Origin: Ruminococcus sp. HUN007
GTDB lineage: Bacteria; Bacillota; Clostridia; Oscillospirales; Ruminococcaceae
Direction: 5' to 3'
Assembly: GCF_000712055.1 (NCBI RefSeq)
Contig: NZ_JOOA01000002.1
Coordinates: 2,542,001 to 2,606,000 of the forward strand
Length of the DNA stretch: 64,000 nt
Positions 29,755 to 39,628 of this stretch are shown one piece after another. Made by a program: the position numbers and the translations under genes. Position 1 is the stretch's first letter; each line of letters starts with the position of its first letter. Below the pieces are notes generated by a model, which saw only the letters and a program-made list of their open reading frames with translations, did no database searches and was not told the origin of the DNA.

Positions 29755-31461
29755 ATGCCACGAAAAATAGGAACAGGAGTGCAGAGTTTCAGTAAACTGA
29801 GAGAGCGCGGTAGTTTTTTTGTAGATAAAACAGAGTTTATAAGCGACTGGTGGAATTCAGACGATGACGTTACTCTGATCACTCGTCCGCGTCGTTTCGG
29901 AAAAACACTGAACATGAGTATGCTCGAATGTTTTTTTAGTCCGGAATATGCCGGAAGAGCTGATCTTTTTGAAGGATTGAATGTCTGGAATGATCCGGAA
30001 ATGCGAGGATTACAGGGAAGTCAGCCGGTGATTTTTATCACTATGGCTAAAATAAAAGGAACTACCTATGAAGATTTTCTTAGACAAATGAATACGACTA
30101 TGATGTCTGTGTATTCGCGTTATGAGGATTTTGTAAGTAAAAGCGAAAAGATATCAGCCGATAAAAAAGAAATATTCCGGCTTATGTATATGGAAATGGT
30201 TGAGACAATGCTTAAAAAGTCTGAGAAAAAGGTAAATACTGATCTTCTGATACAGAGCATAGCGTTTCTTTCGGAACTTCTTTCAATTCATTACGGAAAG
30301 AATGTCATAATTCTTCTCGATGAATATGACACGCCGATGGTCGAATCCTATGTGAATAAATACTGGGATGAAACAGCTGCGTTTATGCGTACTTTTTTCA
30401 ATACTACTTTCAAAAGTAATCCGTATATGTATCGCAGTGTGCTTACAGGTATTACAAGAGTAAGCAAGGAATCCCTGTTTTCAGATTTCAATAATATAGA
30501 GATATGTACACTTTCAGCAGTAAAATATCAGGAATATTTCGGATTTACTGAAGAAGAAGTATTTGCTGCGATGGACGAATATGGCCTTACCAATAAGGAT
30601 GAAGTGAAATACTGGTACGACGGATTTACGATCGGTGAGCTTAAGGATATCTACAACCCGTGGTCAGTGACCAATTTCCTTGGCAAGAAAAAATTTGCTC
30701 CGTATTGGGCAAATACAAGTTCAAATAAGCTTGTCAGCGATCTTCTGCGCGAAGGCGATGCGGAACTGAAAAGTGATTTTGAGTATCTTCTTTGCGGCGG
30801 AACGGTAACAAAGCAAATAAATGAAGAACTTGTTTACAGCCAGCTTGACAAGACACGCGATTCAGTCTGGAGTCTGCTTACAATGAGCGGATACCTTAAG
30901 ATAAACAGCATAAACGGGAAAAATTATGAGCTGGAAATTGTAAATCATGAAACGCTGGAAATGTTTGAAGGACTGATCTCTAACTGGTTCGCTGAAGGCG
31001 ACAGATACAGTAATTTCATAAAAGCACTGCTGCTGAATGATCTGAAATATATGAATCAGTTTATGAATGATCTTTCAGTTTCAATGTTCAGTTCGTTCGA
31101 TACCGGAAAGAAACCGTCAGAAAAAACAGAACCGGAACGTTTCTATCACGGTTTTGTTCTTGGTCTGCTCGTAGATCTTCGTGACAGATATGCAGTGACC
31201 TCTAACCGTGAAAGCGGATTCGGAAGATACGACGTACTTCTTGAACCTCTTGATAAAGAAAAAGATGATGCAATGATATTTGAATTCAAAGTCATTGATA
31301 AAGACGAGGAAAAGACACTTGAAGATACCGTCGCAGCTGCACTTAAGCAGATAGAGGAAAAGAAGTACGAGCAGATACTGATCGATAAAGGCGTTAAGAA
31401 AGACAGAATTCGCAAGTACGGATTTGCATTCGAAGGCAGCCGTGTGCTTATAGGTGAATAA
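29755..31461 (+). CDS. AAA-ATPase-like / PD-(D/E)XK nuclease-like protein
   Basis: The N-terminus carries the AAA-ATPase-like signature FSKLRERGSFFVDKTEFI and the P-loop TRPRRFGKTLNMSML, with Walker B VIILLDEYDTPM. The C-terminus has a PD-(D/E)XK-type core with Asp in RYDVLLEP and MIFEFKVI. The pairing (PF09820 with PF08011) is abundant and multicopy in anaerobic gut bacteria; its biological role is unsettled, with mobile-element or defence links suggested. The ATG at 29755 has AAAGGAG at the right distance; the longer frame from 29722 begins only 5 bp after the -10 box. A GC-rich hairpin at 31468-31492 follows without a T run. Confidence 0.88.
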   Translation: MPRKIGTGVQSFSKLRERGSFFVDKTEFISDWWNSDDDVTLITRPRRFGKTLNMSMLECFFSPEYAGRADLFEGLNVWNDPEMRGLQGSQPVIFITMAKIKGTTYEDFLRQMNTTMMSVYSRYEDFVSKSEKISADKKEIFRLMYMEMVETMLKKSEKKVNTDLLIQSIAFLSELLSIHYGKNVIILLDEYDTPMVESYVNKYWDETAAFMRTFFNTTFKSNPYMYRSVLTGITRVSKESLFSDFNNIEICTLSAVKYQEYFGFTEEEVFAAMDEYGLTNKDEVKYWYDGFTIGELKDIYNPWSVTNFLGKKKFAPYWANTSSNKLVSDLLREGDAELKSDFEYLLCGGTVTKQINEELVYSQLDKTRDSVWSLLTMSGYLKINSINGKNYELEIVNHETLEMFEGLISNWFAEGDRYSNFIKALLLNDLKYMNQFMNDLSVSMFSSFDTGKKPSEKTEPERFYHGFVLGLLVDLRDRYAVTSNRESGFGRYDVLLEPLDKEKDDAMIFEFKVIDKDEEKTLEDTVAAALKQIEEKKYEQILIDKGVKKDRIRKYGFAFEGSRVLIGE

Positions 31462-31657
31462 AAAGGTTGCGGCACGTCAATGACGTGCCGCAGCTATTGA
31501 TAGTGCGCCTGCCGGCGCACGCTTCATATACCTGAAGTTGAATGGTACTCTGTATTGAGTGATGTTTATTTCAGTTAATGATTGGACTTTATTTGTGATG
31601 TTGCACTAAACATCGCTCTTAATATTTGATCAATCATATGAAACGACAAGAAATATG

Positions 31658-31686
31658 TTGACTTTATAATAGTTTGTGACTATAAT
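31658..31686 (+). promoter_or_regulatory. Upstream promoter in the long leader of the repeat protein
   Basis: TTGACT, 17 bp, TATAAT. It is 500 bp ahead of the large gene and separate from the second promoter at 31896. The stretch 31687-31890 has no ORF; it ends with a GCAGAT/ATCTGC hairpin and matches no RNA family I recognise. Confidence 0.6.
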
Positions 31687-31895
31687 TGAAAATATATTAT
31701 ACGACTAATGGAAAAGAAAAAAGTCGTCTGATACTTATTTAAAGTATGCGGAAGTGTACTTTGAGGTTTAAGGAAATATGGGATGTCAACGTACTGCTAG
31801 GTAAGGGGTTACAGTAAAAGCATAACGGATGATACCCATGAAAATTATGAAAAGGGATTTCGCAGATTTTAATTCATTATCTGCATAAAAAGGGG

Positions 31896-31924
31896 TTGAC
31901 ATAGTTATGTTCAAGACGTATAAT
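31896..31924 (+). promoter_or_regulatory. Strong promoter of the large repeat protein
   Basis: Perfect TTGACA, 17 bp, perfect TATAAT. The predicted start of transcription falls at the beginning of the pentanucleotide tract. Confidence 0.8.
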
Positions 31925-31930
31925 GCGTTA

Positions 31931-31964
31931 ACAGCACAGCACAGCACAGCACAGCACAGCACAG
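31931..31964 (+). repeat. ACAGC pentanucleotide tandem repeat
   Basis: 6.8 perfect copies of ACAGC, starting six bases after the -10 box at 31919-31924, so it forms the first transcribed bases. Length changes by slipped-strand mispairing would alter the initially transcribed sequence and leader. Confidence 0.9.
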
Positions 31965-32011
31965 TTAGGACTAATTATGTCAATTATACAACTGAATATA
32001 AAAACATACAG

Positions 32012-32055
32012 GCGTATTCTGCAGGATGACTCTGTCCTGCGGGGTACGCTTTTTT
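32012..32055 (+). terminator. Intrinsic terminator inside the leader (possible attenuator)
   Basis: Nested stems GCGTA/TACGC and GCAGGA/TCCTGC are followed by T6. It sits between the strong promoter and the start codon at 32188, so it would stop most transcripts at about 125 nt unless relieved. Confidence 0.65.
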
Positions 32056-32187
32056 GATTTTATCACGTTAATGGTCAGCCAGGACGGCTGTTTATTATAT
32101 ATTGGGGATGATCTTTCTGTATATAGTTTTTATGGTGAAGGATCATCAAAGAAAATTATAATTATATAAAACAGGGGGAATTTTAGA

Positions 32188-35100
32188 ATGAAGCGGAACA
32201 TTTTGAAGCGAACGATTGCTGGTGTGCTGGCGATTCTCTGCGTAGCAGGCATGCTGACTGCAAACGTTGACGGAGGAGGGCTTTTTGACACGGCTATTTT
32301 GGCGAAGGCTGAGCCCGACAGCGGTGTAACGGGGAATCTGCCCAGTAATGTTGAAATAAATAAAGCCGACTCTTGCGGCGAAAATGTTACATGGGCGTAT
32401 GATGAAACGAACAAAACGCTCACCATAAGCGGTAGCGGGGATATGGCGGATTATACAGGTACTAATGCACCATGGAAAGATAAAATGAGTCAAATCCAGA
32501 CAGTTGTTATTGGAGTCGGCGTGACAAGTATCGGAGGCGATGCGTTTAGGGGAGCCTCTAGTCTTAGTAACATAACCATACCCGAGGGTGTGACAAAGAT
32601 AGGTGCTAATGCATTTGTCAATTGCACCAGCCTTACAGCTGTAACGATTCCAAGCACGGTGACAAGTATTGGTGCTTATGCATTTTTTTATAATGGTAAT
32701 ACCGCTCCGCAACAAACTATAACCTTTACACGCCCTGCAAAAGCCCAGCAATTAAATGTAGGTGATTATGCATTTAACGCTACTAATAATAATGATGCAT
32801 ATATTGCCTTTGCAGGAGACGGTAAGACTAATTTGTATGATGATGGTAATTGTGAAGTTAAAGCTAATGCTCCACTGATTATCAATAATAGTCGTACATA
32901 TTACTGGGTCACGCCATTATCCGTCGGTACAGTGATATACAAGGGCGAAAAGGCTGCCTTTACGAGTGATATGTATTTTTATACAGATCAGACTGATGGA
33001 CAAGCCGGCAGTGAATCACTTGAATGGCGTGAAGGCGGATTATACACTCTTGATGATATATCGTGCAGTGAGGGCGAGTGTAAGTTCATATTTGCATACA
33101 ACACATATGATGATCCAAAAACTATCAAGATCGTATTCGATGCTCTTAGCCAACCCCCCGGCGGGCTCAAGGTTGTAAGTGGCGACGGCACAGCTGAACA
33201 CCCCTTTGTTTTCAAAATGAACCCCGGCACTCCCGAGGTCACCACGACCCAGTCCCAGGTCATCAAGGCCGGGGATAGGTTTAAGGTCGGGGGTGAGGTC
33301 AATTCGATCATGCTAAATAACCAGGCACTATCCGGCAACTATAACATTCCGGAAAATACTGTTTTTACGGCAAGTCTTGCAGATAGCGGAAACCTTACGA
33401 TCAGCGGAGGCGTATTATCACCGCTTGATTTAGGCGGCTGGAGCGATAATTCGGCTAAGACTTATCTTGTGGAGTATAATAACGGCACGCTCACGCTTAC
33501 GGAGAATGTGATCTATAGCGGCGGAGCAAGTCCTGCATTTGCTGATATGCACATTGGCGATGTAGTTGCACTGGGGGCTAAGGTGGATGCAGATGCTCGA
33601 ATGCAGAGTAGTTCAGGTGGGTATCAGTCTTATCCGGGTACTGAAATGTGGACAATTACTGCTCAAGGCGCACAAAAAGGTGATACGTTAGTCGAGTTCC
33701 TTGGCGGTACGAATATGAATGCATTTGTTCTTTGCGAAAAGAGCTATAATGATACATATGGTTATATTTGTGAATTCGATCAGACCCACGTTGACCTCCC
33801 CCTGTCGGTAGTGACCCACACCGTGGGCGAGCAGACCATCACCTTCCTGCCGTGGACCAGCACCACCAGCCTGCCCGCCAGTGGCGATTATTACCTTACT
33901 GGGGATGTGACCGTCAGTACGAATACCATCGTGTCTAACGCTAGCACATTAAACCTTTGCCTGAATGGATATGGCATCCTTATGACCGGAGACGACAGCG
34001 TGTTTCAAGTGAATACTGGCTGCACGATGAATCTGTATGATTGTAATGAATCAAACAGCAGCCATTATGTGACGCTTGATAATTGGCGCGGGATTTCCGT
34101 GAGTGACACCGGATCGGCTTCGGAAGTCACCAACGGAAACGGTGTAGTGAATCTTAACGGCGGCCTTATTACCGGTGGCCATAACACGGATCCCGGAGGC
34201 GGCGCGTTCCGCGTATACGGAACCTTCAACATGTACGGAGGTACCTTGCTAGGCAATTACGCAAAATCCGGTGGTGCGATTTGGACTAGCGGATCGACTG
34301 CGATTTACGGTAACTCCCGCATTGCGTATAATAAGGGTACCGACGGAAACCGCGGCGGCGTATATATCAGCGGTGGTACGTTCGACATTGCCGGAGCGCC
34401 TGACCTCCGGGGCAACAGCGGCTGTGACATTGTCTTGAATGGAACAGACAAAAGAATCAATTTTACAGACTTTGACCCGAATGTGCGTATCGGCGTCATT
34501 TATTATATCGGGAATCCTCAAGAGGTAACGGTTACTTCCAATGCGCAGTTTACGAGCGATGATCAAGTAAAGGAAGTCTTTACGCTGTACTCGAAGGATA
34601 GAAGTATTTTCGTGTTTGAAGGGCAGGCAAAGATCAGGACAGAGTATAATGTGACCGTTACGCCGGGCAGCAGCATGACAAAGACAGCGGACTCCGGTGA
34701 GACATCACAGAAAGTCGCTATGACCAACGCAATGACAGATGTTGTCTATACTGCAAACGATGGCTATTACTTCCCGACAGATTACAGCGTTACCGCCGTC
34801 AAAGGAATCACCGTGACCCGTAACAGCTACACACAGATCACGGTTTCCGGAACACCGTCCGCTGACGCTACGATCACACTGACAGCGCCTACGGCTAAAA
34901 CGACACCGGCTGCACCAACAACATCCGCCGCAACAGACTGCACAACCGCAGACAACAACGACGGAAAGCTCACCGGCGTTACAGCTGCAATGGAGTATAA
35001 GAAATCGGATGCCGATAGCTGGACAGCCGGAAAGGGAAGCGACATCACAGGTCTTGTTCCCGGAACCTACTATGTGCGTGTAAAGGCAACCGAAACGACA

Positions 35101-36630
35101 AATGCGTCCACAAATCAGGAACTGACGATCAAGGGATTTATTTCGTACACGGTGACCTTTAAGGTAGTGAACGGAAAATGGAATGAGGGCGAAGGCGATG
35201 CTACAACAGCAGACAAGACTGTGACCCTTACCGGACATGATGGCGATACCTTGAAACTGACCGCAGACCAGATTCCGGCAGTTGGCAGCAAGCCGAACGA
35301 CACCTACAAGGTCGGAAGCTGGGATACGACGCCGAGCGCGGACACGGAGATCACGGCGGATACGACCTACACCTATACCTATGCGCAGAAGGACAGCATC
35401 AGCCAGACCGTGACCTTCAAGGTGGTCAACGGTTCCTGGAACGATGAAACCACGACAGATAAGACCGTGATCCTGACGGGTTATGAGGGCGACACCCTCA
35501 AACTGGCGGCAGACCAAATTCCGACGGTCGGCACGAAGCCGAACGACACCTATAAGGCAGGAAGCTGGGATGTGATGCCGAATACTGACACAGCGATTAC
35601 GGAGGCAACCACCTACACGTATACTTACGTAGCAAAAGAAGCATCCGTTGTAACCAAAGCACCTGAAGCGAAGACACTGACCTATAACGGACAGGTTCAG
35701 GAACTTGTGACTGCAGGTGAGGCAACTGGCGGCACGATGCAGTATGCCCTTGGTACGAATACAACTACCGAACCAACAACCGGCTGGAGTTCATCCATCC
35801 CTACAGCCACTGACGTGGGAACCTATAAAGTTTATTACAGAGTGGCAGGAAATGATTATTATAATGCATTTGAAAGCGCCGAACCGATACAGGTGAAGAT
35901 AGCTAAAGCAGATATCACACCTTCAGTATCACTCGAAGGCTGGACATACGGAGAAACAGCGAAGACACCATCAGTAAGCGGAAATGCAGAAAATAGAACA
36001 GTAACGTATAAGTACAAGCTCAAGGGTGCCGATGATAAGACATATTCTGCAGAGGTACCGACAGCAGCTGGAACATATGTAGTAAAGGCCGAGATTGCCG
36101 GCACGGCAAACTATAATGCAGCCAGTGCAGAAAAGGAATTTACTGTAGCAAAGAAACCACTTAAGATCACAGCGGACAAGGCAGGAAAGGTTTACGGAAC
36201 TGCTGATCCGGCGCTTACTTATACACTTGAAGGTACACTGGTCGGTGAAGACAGGATCACAGGTTCACTTACCCGTGAAAAGGGTGATAATACCGGTGAA
36301 TATACGATCGGACAGGGTACACTTACAGCCGGTGACAACTATGCGATTGAATTTGTATCTGACAAGTTTACTGTAACACCTACAGAATTTAATGTCAAAG
36401 CGAATGGTTATACAGGCGATTATGACGGTAAGGATCATGGCATCGCAGCATCTGCTGATGTTGAATCTGCTAAGGTTTACTATCTTGTATCTGATACTGA
36501 ACCTGCAGAAGCTGACTTTACAGAAGCAGATATTACTGTATCACCAAAGTACAAGGACGCAGGAACCTATAAGATCTGGTACTGCATTACTGCACCAAAT
36601 TACAATACAGTTATCAGACAGTTGAAATAA
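32188..36630 (+). CDS. Giant secreted repeat protein, N-terminal part (LRR, Ig-like and MBG-type repeats)
   Basis: Signal peptide at about residues 1-41 (cleavage near ILAKA). Residues about 100-170 carry LRR_5 repeats ([20 protein letters not shown]). The centre (about 370-800) is beta-rich and includes Gly/Asn-rich repeats ([17 protein letters not shown]) like a beta-helix. Two copies of a repeat starting TVTFKVVNG and ending [11 protein letters not shown] or [11 protein letters not shown] lie at about 988-1155. MBG/Ig-like repeats ([18 protein letters not shown]) follow. The frame ends prematurely at IRQLK; the same family sequence continues in the next frame. The DNA style changes near 35640, from GC-rich codons to those of the neighbours, suggesting a mosaic origin. 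AGGGGG precedes the ATG. Probably an adhesin or surface-layer-associated protein. Confidence 0.8.
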   Translation: MKRNILKRTIAGVLAILCVAGMLTANVDGGGLFDTAILAKAEPDSGVTGNLPSNVEINKADSCGENVTWAYDETNKTLTISGSGDMADYTGTNAPWKDKMSQIQTVVIGVGVTSIGGDAFRGASSLSNITIPEGVTKIGANAFVNCTSLTAVTIPSTVTSIGAYAFFYNGNTAPQQTITFTRPAKAQQLNVGDYAFNATNNNDAYIAFAGDGKTNLYDDGNCEVKANAPLIINNSRTYYWVTPLSVGTVIYKGEKAAFTSDMYFYTDQTDGQAGSESLEWREGGLYTLDDISCSEGECKFIFAYNTYDDPKTIKIVFDALSQPPGGLKVVSGDGTAEHPFVFKMNPGTPEVTTTQSQVIKAGDRFKVGGEVNSIMLNNQALSGNYNIPENTVFTASLADSGNLTISGGVLSPLDLGGWSDNSAKTYLVEYNNGTLTLTENVIYSGGASPAFADMHIGDVVALGAKVDADARMQSSSGGYQSYPGTEMWTITAQGAQKGDTLVEFLGGTNMNAFVLCEKSYNDTYGYICEFDQTHVDLPLSVVTHTVGEQTITFLPWTSTTSLPASGDYYLTGDVTVSTNTIVSNASTLNLCLNGYGILMTGDDSVFQVNTGCTMNLYDCNESNSSHYVTLDNWRGISVSDTGSASEVTNGNGVVNLNGGLITGGHNTDPGGGAFRVYGTFNMYGGTLLGNYAKSGGAIWTSGSTAIYGNSRIAYNKGTDGNRGGVYISGGTFDIAGAPDLRGNSGCDIVLNGTDKRINFTDFDPNVRIGVIYYIGNPQEVTVTSNAQFTSDDQVKEVFTLYSKDRSIFVFEGQAKIRTEYNVTVTPGSSMTKTADSGETSQKVAMTNAMTDVVYTANDGYYFPTDYSVTAVKGITVTRNSYTQITVSGTPSADATITLTAPTAKTTPAAPTTSAATDCTTADNNDGKLTGVTAAMEYKKSDADSWTAGKGSDITGLVPGTYYVRVKATETTNASTNQELTIKGFISYTVTFKVVNGKWNEGEGDATTADKTVTLTGHDGDTLKLTADQIPAVGSKPNDTYKVGSWDTTPSADTEITADTTYTYTYAQKDSISQTVTFKVVNGSWNDETTTDKTVILTGYEGDTLKLAADQIPTVGTKPNDTYKAGSWDVMPNTDTAITEATTYTYTYVAKEASVVTKAPEAKTLTYNGQVQELVTAGEATGGTMQYALGTNTTTEPTTGWSSSIPTATDVGTYKVYYRVAGNDYYNAFESAEPIQVKIAKADITPSVSLEGWTYGETAKTPSVSGNAENRTVTYKYKLKGADDKTYSAEVPTAAGTYVVKAEIAGTANYNAASAEKEFTVAKKPLKITADKAGKVYGTADPALTYTLEGTLVGEDRITGSLTREKGDNTGEYTIGQGTLTAGDNYAIEFVSDKFTVTPTEFNVKANGYTGDYDGKDHGIAASADVESAKVYYLVSDTEPAEADFTEADITVSPKYKDAGTYKIWYCITAPNYNTVIRQLK

Positions 36631-39347
36631 CAAAGGCTGCTGTTGCTCCGACAGTTTCAATAGCAAACTGGACATACGGAGAAAAACAGGGCGTTCCGAA
36701 GATCGAAGGTTTACCTGAAGGTACGGATTTCAGTGCTAAAGTAACCTATTACAAGAAGGGAAGCGACAAGGCACTCGGAGCTGAACCGACAGATGCAGGT
36801 GAATACACAGTTGCGGCAGTTATCGGTGAATCTGCTAATTATCTTGGCGGTACAGCAAAGGCAGATTTCAGTATAGCAAAGGCTGCAATCACACCTTCAG
36901 TAACACTTGCAGGCTGGAAGAACGGTGAAACTGCAAACAATCCGGTAGTAACAGGTAATGCCGGAAACGGTACTGTAAAATTTGAATACAAGGCTAAAGG
37001 AGCTGAAGACAGTACATACAGTGAAACAGTTCCGACTGCTGTTGGAACATATGTAGTAAAGGCTTCAGTTGGTGAAACTGCAAATTACAAGGCTGGTTCT
37101 GCAACTGCCGAATTTACTGTCGGACACGGTCATAGCTATTCAGATAAGTGGAACTATGACGAAAGCAAGCACTGGCACGAATGCACTTCTGCCGAAGGCG
37201 AATGCGATGCACAGAAAACTGATGTCGCTGAACATACATTTACAGAATGGAAAGTGACAAAGGAAGCAACATGTGAAGAAGCAGGAACAGAAAGCAGAAA
37301 GTGTACTGTATGCGGCAAGGAAGAAACCAGACCGGTTGCAGCAACAGGTCATAAGTACGGAACACCGGAATATACATGGTCAGCAGACGGAAAGACATGC
37401 ACAGCAACTGTTATTTGTGAGACAGACAAGAAGTTTACAGTAACAGAAACAGTTGAAGTGACAAGTGAAATAAAGACACCGGCGACATGCGATAAGGCTG
37501 GAGTAACAGCATACTCAGCTAAATTTGAGAACGAACTCTTCAGTGCTCAGACAAAGGAAATTGAAAATATTCCTGCAACAGGCCATAAGTTTGGTGAGTG
37601 GACAGTTACCAAGGAAGCGACCTGCGACGAAGATGGTGCCGAAAGCAGAAAGTGTGAATTCTGCGGTAAGGAAGAAACAAAGGTTATCCTTGCAGAAGGT
37701 CATGAGCTTGGTGAGTGGACAGTTACAAAGCCGGCAACATGTGAAGAAAAGGGTATCGAAACAAGATACTGCACACATGATGACGGAACATTCGAAACAA
37801 GAGAAATCCCGGCAATCGGACATAGGTACGGTGAACCTGTATACACATGGTCAGATGACGGAAAGACATGCACAGCAACAGTAACCTGTGAACATGACAA
37901 GGCTCATGTAATAACAGAAGAAGCAGTGATCACAAGTGCAGTAAAGACAGCAGCAACATGTGATAATAAAGGCATAACAACATACACATCAACATTTAAG
38001 AACGAACTCTTCAGTGTGCAGACAAAGGACGTTGAAGACGTTCCTGCAGCAGGTCATGAGTTTGGTGACTGGGAAGTAACAAAGCAGCCAACATGTACAG
38101 AAAAGGGAGTTCAGACAAGAAAATGCAAAGACTGTGATGAAACTGAAACGCAGGAGATTGCAGCAACAGGTGAACATAAGTTCGGTAAGTGGACCATCAA
38201 TATTGTTGCAGGTCCGGATGGCGACGGTGAAAAACAGCACGTCTGCGATGTATGCGGCAAGGTTGAGAAAGAAGCCACAAAGTACGATGACGAAGTTAAG
38301 CCGACTGAACCGGGAACACCGGAAGATGAGGATGCATCTGGTAAGATCGAGAACATAACCGATCCGAAGGAAAATGCATGCGGTGGTACTATCGAAGTAA
38401 GCAAGAGCGATATTCTCGAAACATTCCCGCTTGAAAAGGAAGAACTGGAGAGCGTTGAGAATGGCAGCGACATCAGTCTTAAGCTTGAAGTAAAGGATAT
38501 TGCAGAAGAAGTAAAGGCTTCAGAAGATGCAGACAAGATAAACGCTGCAGTAGAAACTGCAATTGAAAAACTTGTTGCCGAAATGAATGAAGACAACAGT
38601 GTTGCTGAAGAGAAGAAGGCTGAAGAAATAGCAAAGGTAAAGAATGCTAAGGTTGCAGCCGTACTTGATGTAACAATTGAAAAGTTCATCGACGGTGAAG
38701 ATGCCGGAAGAGTTACAGAGCTTAAGAAACCGCTTCGAGTATATATCAACCTTCCGGAAGGTCTTTATGAAGAAGGCAGAAGCTACTTTGTAGTTCGTGA
38801 ACACAACGGCGAATACGAAGCACTTGAACTTCATATCATTGACGCATCAAGAGGCTGGTTCGAATCACAGTATTATTCGAAGTTCTATATCATGTACACA
38901 GAAAAGGCTCCGGAACCAGTAGTCGAACCGGAACCAGTAGTCGAACCGGAACCAGTAGTCGAACCGGAACCAGTAGTCGAACCGGAACCAGTAGTCGAAC
39001 CGGAACCAGTAGTCGAACCGGAACCAGTAGTCGAACCGGAACCAGTAATCGAACCAGAACCAGTAGTCGAACCAGAACCGGTGATCGAACCAGAGCCTGT
39101 AGTCGAACCAGAACCGGTGGTTGAACCAGAACCAGTAGTCGAACCTGAACCAGTGGTTGAACCGGAACCAGTTCACGAACATAAATTCGGCGAATGGAAG
39201 ACTTCACAGAACGCATCATGGCTCCACAGAGGTTATGAAGAAAGAACCTGTGAATGCGGAGAAAAGGAAACCAGAAGAGTCGAAGAAAGCTGGACGGAAT
39301 GGCTTGTTGGTGCAATTGGCAGAAGACTCAGAAATCTTTTCCGCTGA
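36621..39347 (+). CDS. Giant secreted repeat protein, C-terminal part (frameshifted continuation)
   Basis: The frame is open from GTT at 36621 ([20 protein letters not shown]); its first ATG is at 37254, inside a repeat and without a ribosome-binding site. It holds two further MBG-like repeats. It then has about six Cys-rich repeats of the form [20 protein letters not shown] with GHKYG-type spacers (37250-38250), a charged helical and beta region, fifteen EPEPVV units, and a last Cys-rich repeat. The C-terminus [15 protein letters not shown] is basic. No LPxTG, dockerin or SLH anchor is visible. One inserted base near 36618 would fuse it to the upstream ORF, giving about 2,386 residues. A terminator follows at 39426. 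Confidence 0.75.
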   Translation, partial: VEITKAAVAPTVSIANWTYGEKQGVPKIEGLPEGTDFSAKVTYYKKGSDKALGAEPTDAGEYTVAAVIGESANYLGGTAKADFSIAKAAITPSVTLAGWKNGETANNPVVTGNAGNGTVKFEYKAKGAEDSTYSETVPTAVGTYVVKASVGETANYKAGSATAEFTVGHGHSYSDKWNYDESKHWHECTSAEGECDAQKTDVAEHTFTEWKVTKEATCEEAGTESRKCTVCGKEETRPVAATGHKYGTPEYTWSADGKTCTATVICETDKKFTVTETVEVTSEIKTPATCDKAGVTAYSAKFENELFSAQTKEIENIPATGHKFGEWTVTKEATCDEDGAESRKCEFCGKEETKVILAEGHELGEWTVTKPATCEEKGIETRYCTHDDGTFETREIPAIGHRYGEPVYTWSDDGKTCTATVTCEHDKAHVITEEAVITSAVKTAATCDNKGITTYTSTFKNELFSVQTKDVEDVPAAGHEFGDWEVTKQPTCTEKGVQTRKCKDCDETETQEIAATGEHKFGKWTINIVAGPDGDGEKQHVCDVCGKVEKEATKYDDEVKPTEPGTPEDEDASGKIENITDPKENACGGTIEVSKSDILETFPLEKEELESVENGSDISLKLEVKDIAEEVKASEDADKINAAVETAIEKLVAEMNEDNSVAEEKKAEEIAKVKNAKVAAVLDVTIEKFIDGEDAGRVTELKKPLRVYINLPEGLYEEGRSYFVVREHNGEYEALELHIIDASRGWFESQYYSKFYIMYTEKAPEPVVEPEPVVEPEPVVEPEPVVEPEPVVEPEPVVEPEPVVEPEPVIEPEPVVEPEPVIEPEPVVEPEPVVEPEPVVEPEPVVEPEPVHEHKFGEWKTSQNASWLHRGYEERTCECGEKETRRVEESWTEWLVGAIGRRLRNLFR
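38910..39179 (+). repeat. 18-bp tandem repeat encoding EPEPVV
   Basis: Fifteen in-frame 18-bp units; the first seven are almost identical in DNA, the later ones diverged at synonymous sites and Val/Ile positions. It forms a stiff, negatively charged stalk. Copy number is likely to vary between isolates. Confidence 0.92.
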
Positions 39348-39425
39348 TAACAGAATTCTTAAAACTGCGATGAATGATCATCCGCATGTAAAACAAAATT
39401 AATGAGCGGCAGCTCATTTACGATT

Positions 39426-39463
39426 AAAAAGGCACTTTCAGCGTCAGCTGAAGGTGCCTTTTT
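39426..39463 (+). terminator. Terminator of the large repeat protein gene
   Basis: AAAAAGGCAC...TTCAGC/GCTGAA...GGTGCCTTTTT symmetric hairpin. Confidence 0.85.
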
Positions 39464-39533
39464 CACCTTTTCAGAAGAAAGCCCAACAGAGTTTGGTGTG
39501 GTTTGGAGCAGTGTTTATTCATATAGAAGTACA

Positions 39534-39585
39534 TAAAAAAATCAGCATATCCATTCGCGTAAAATACGCGGCAGGATATGCTGAT
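39534..39585 (-). terminator. Terminator of clpB
   Basis: ATCAGCATATCC/GGATATGCTGAT stem with a nested CGCGTA/TACGCG stem, and a T run on the minus strand. Confidence 0.8.
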
Positions 39586-39628
39586 ATGGTTTAAAGAGAA
39601 CTTTTATATTCTCTTATATATTTGGTTA

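Noticed and set aside
31687..31890. Possible cyclic di-GMP or other riboswitch ahead of the giant repeat protein
   Set aside because: I could not find the conserved cores of the c-di-GMP-I or -II classes or any other riboswitch I know; only a hairpin is supported.
38910..39179. Regular repeats considered as a CRISPR array
   Set aside because: The 18-bp units are contiguous with no unique spacers and are in frame with the surface protein.
38865..39315. Long minus-strand ORFs rich in Trp/Phe/Arg or Leu/Val/Arg opposite the EPEPVV array
   Set aside because: They exist only because an 18-bp repeat without stop codons is open in several frames; no ribosome-binding site or family similarity.
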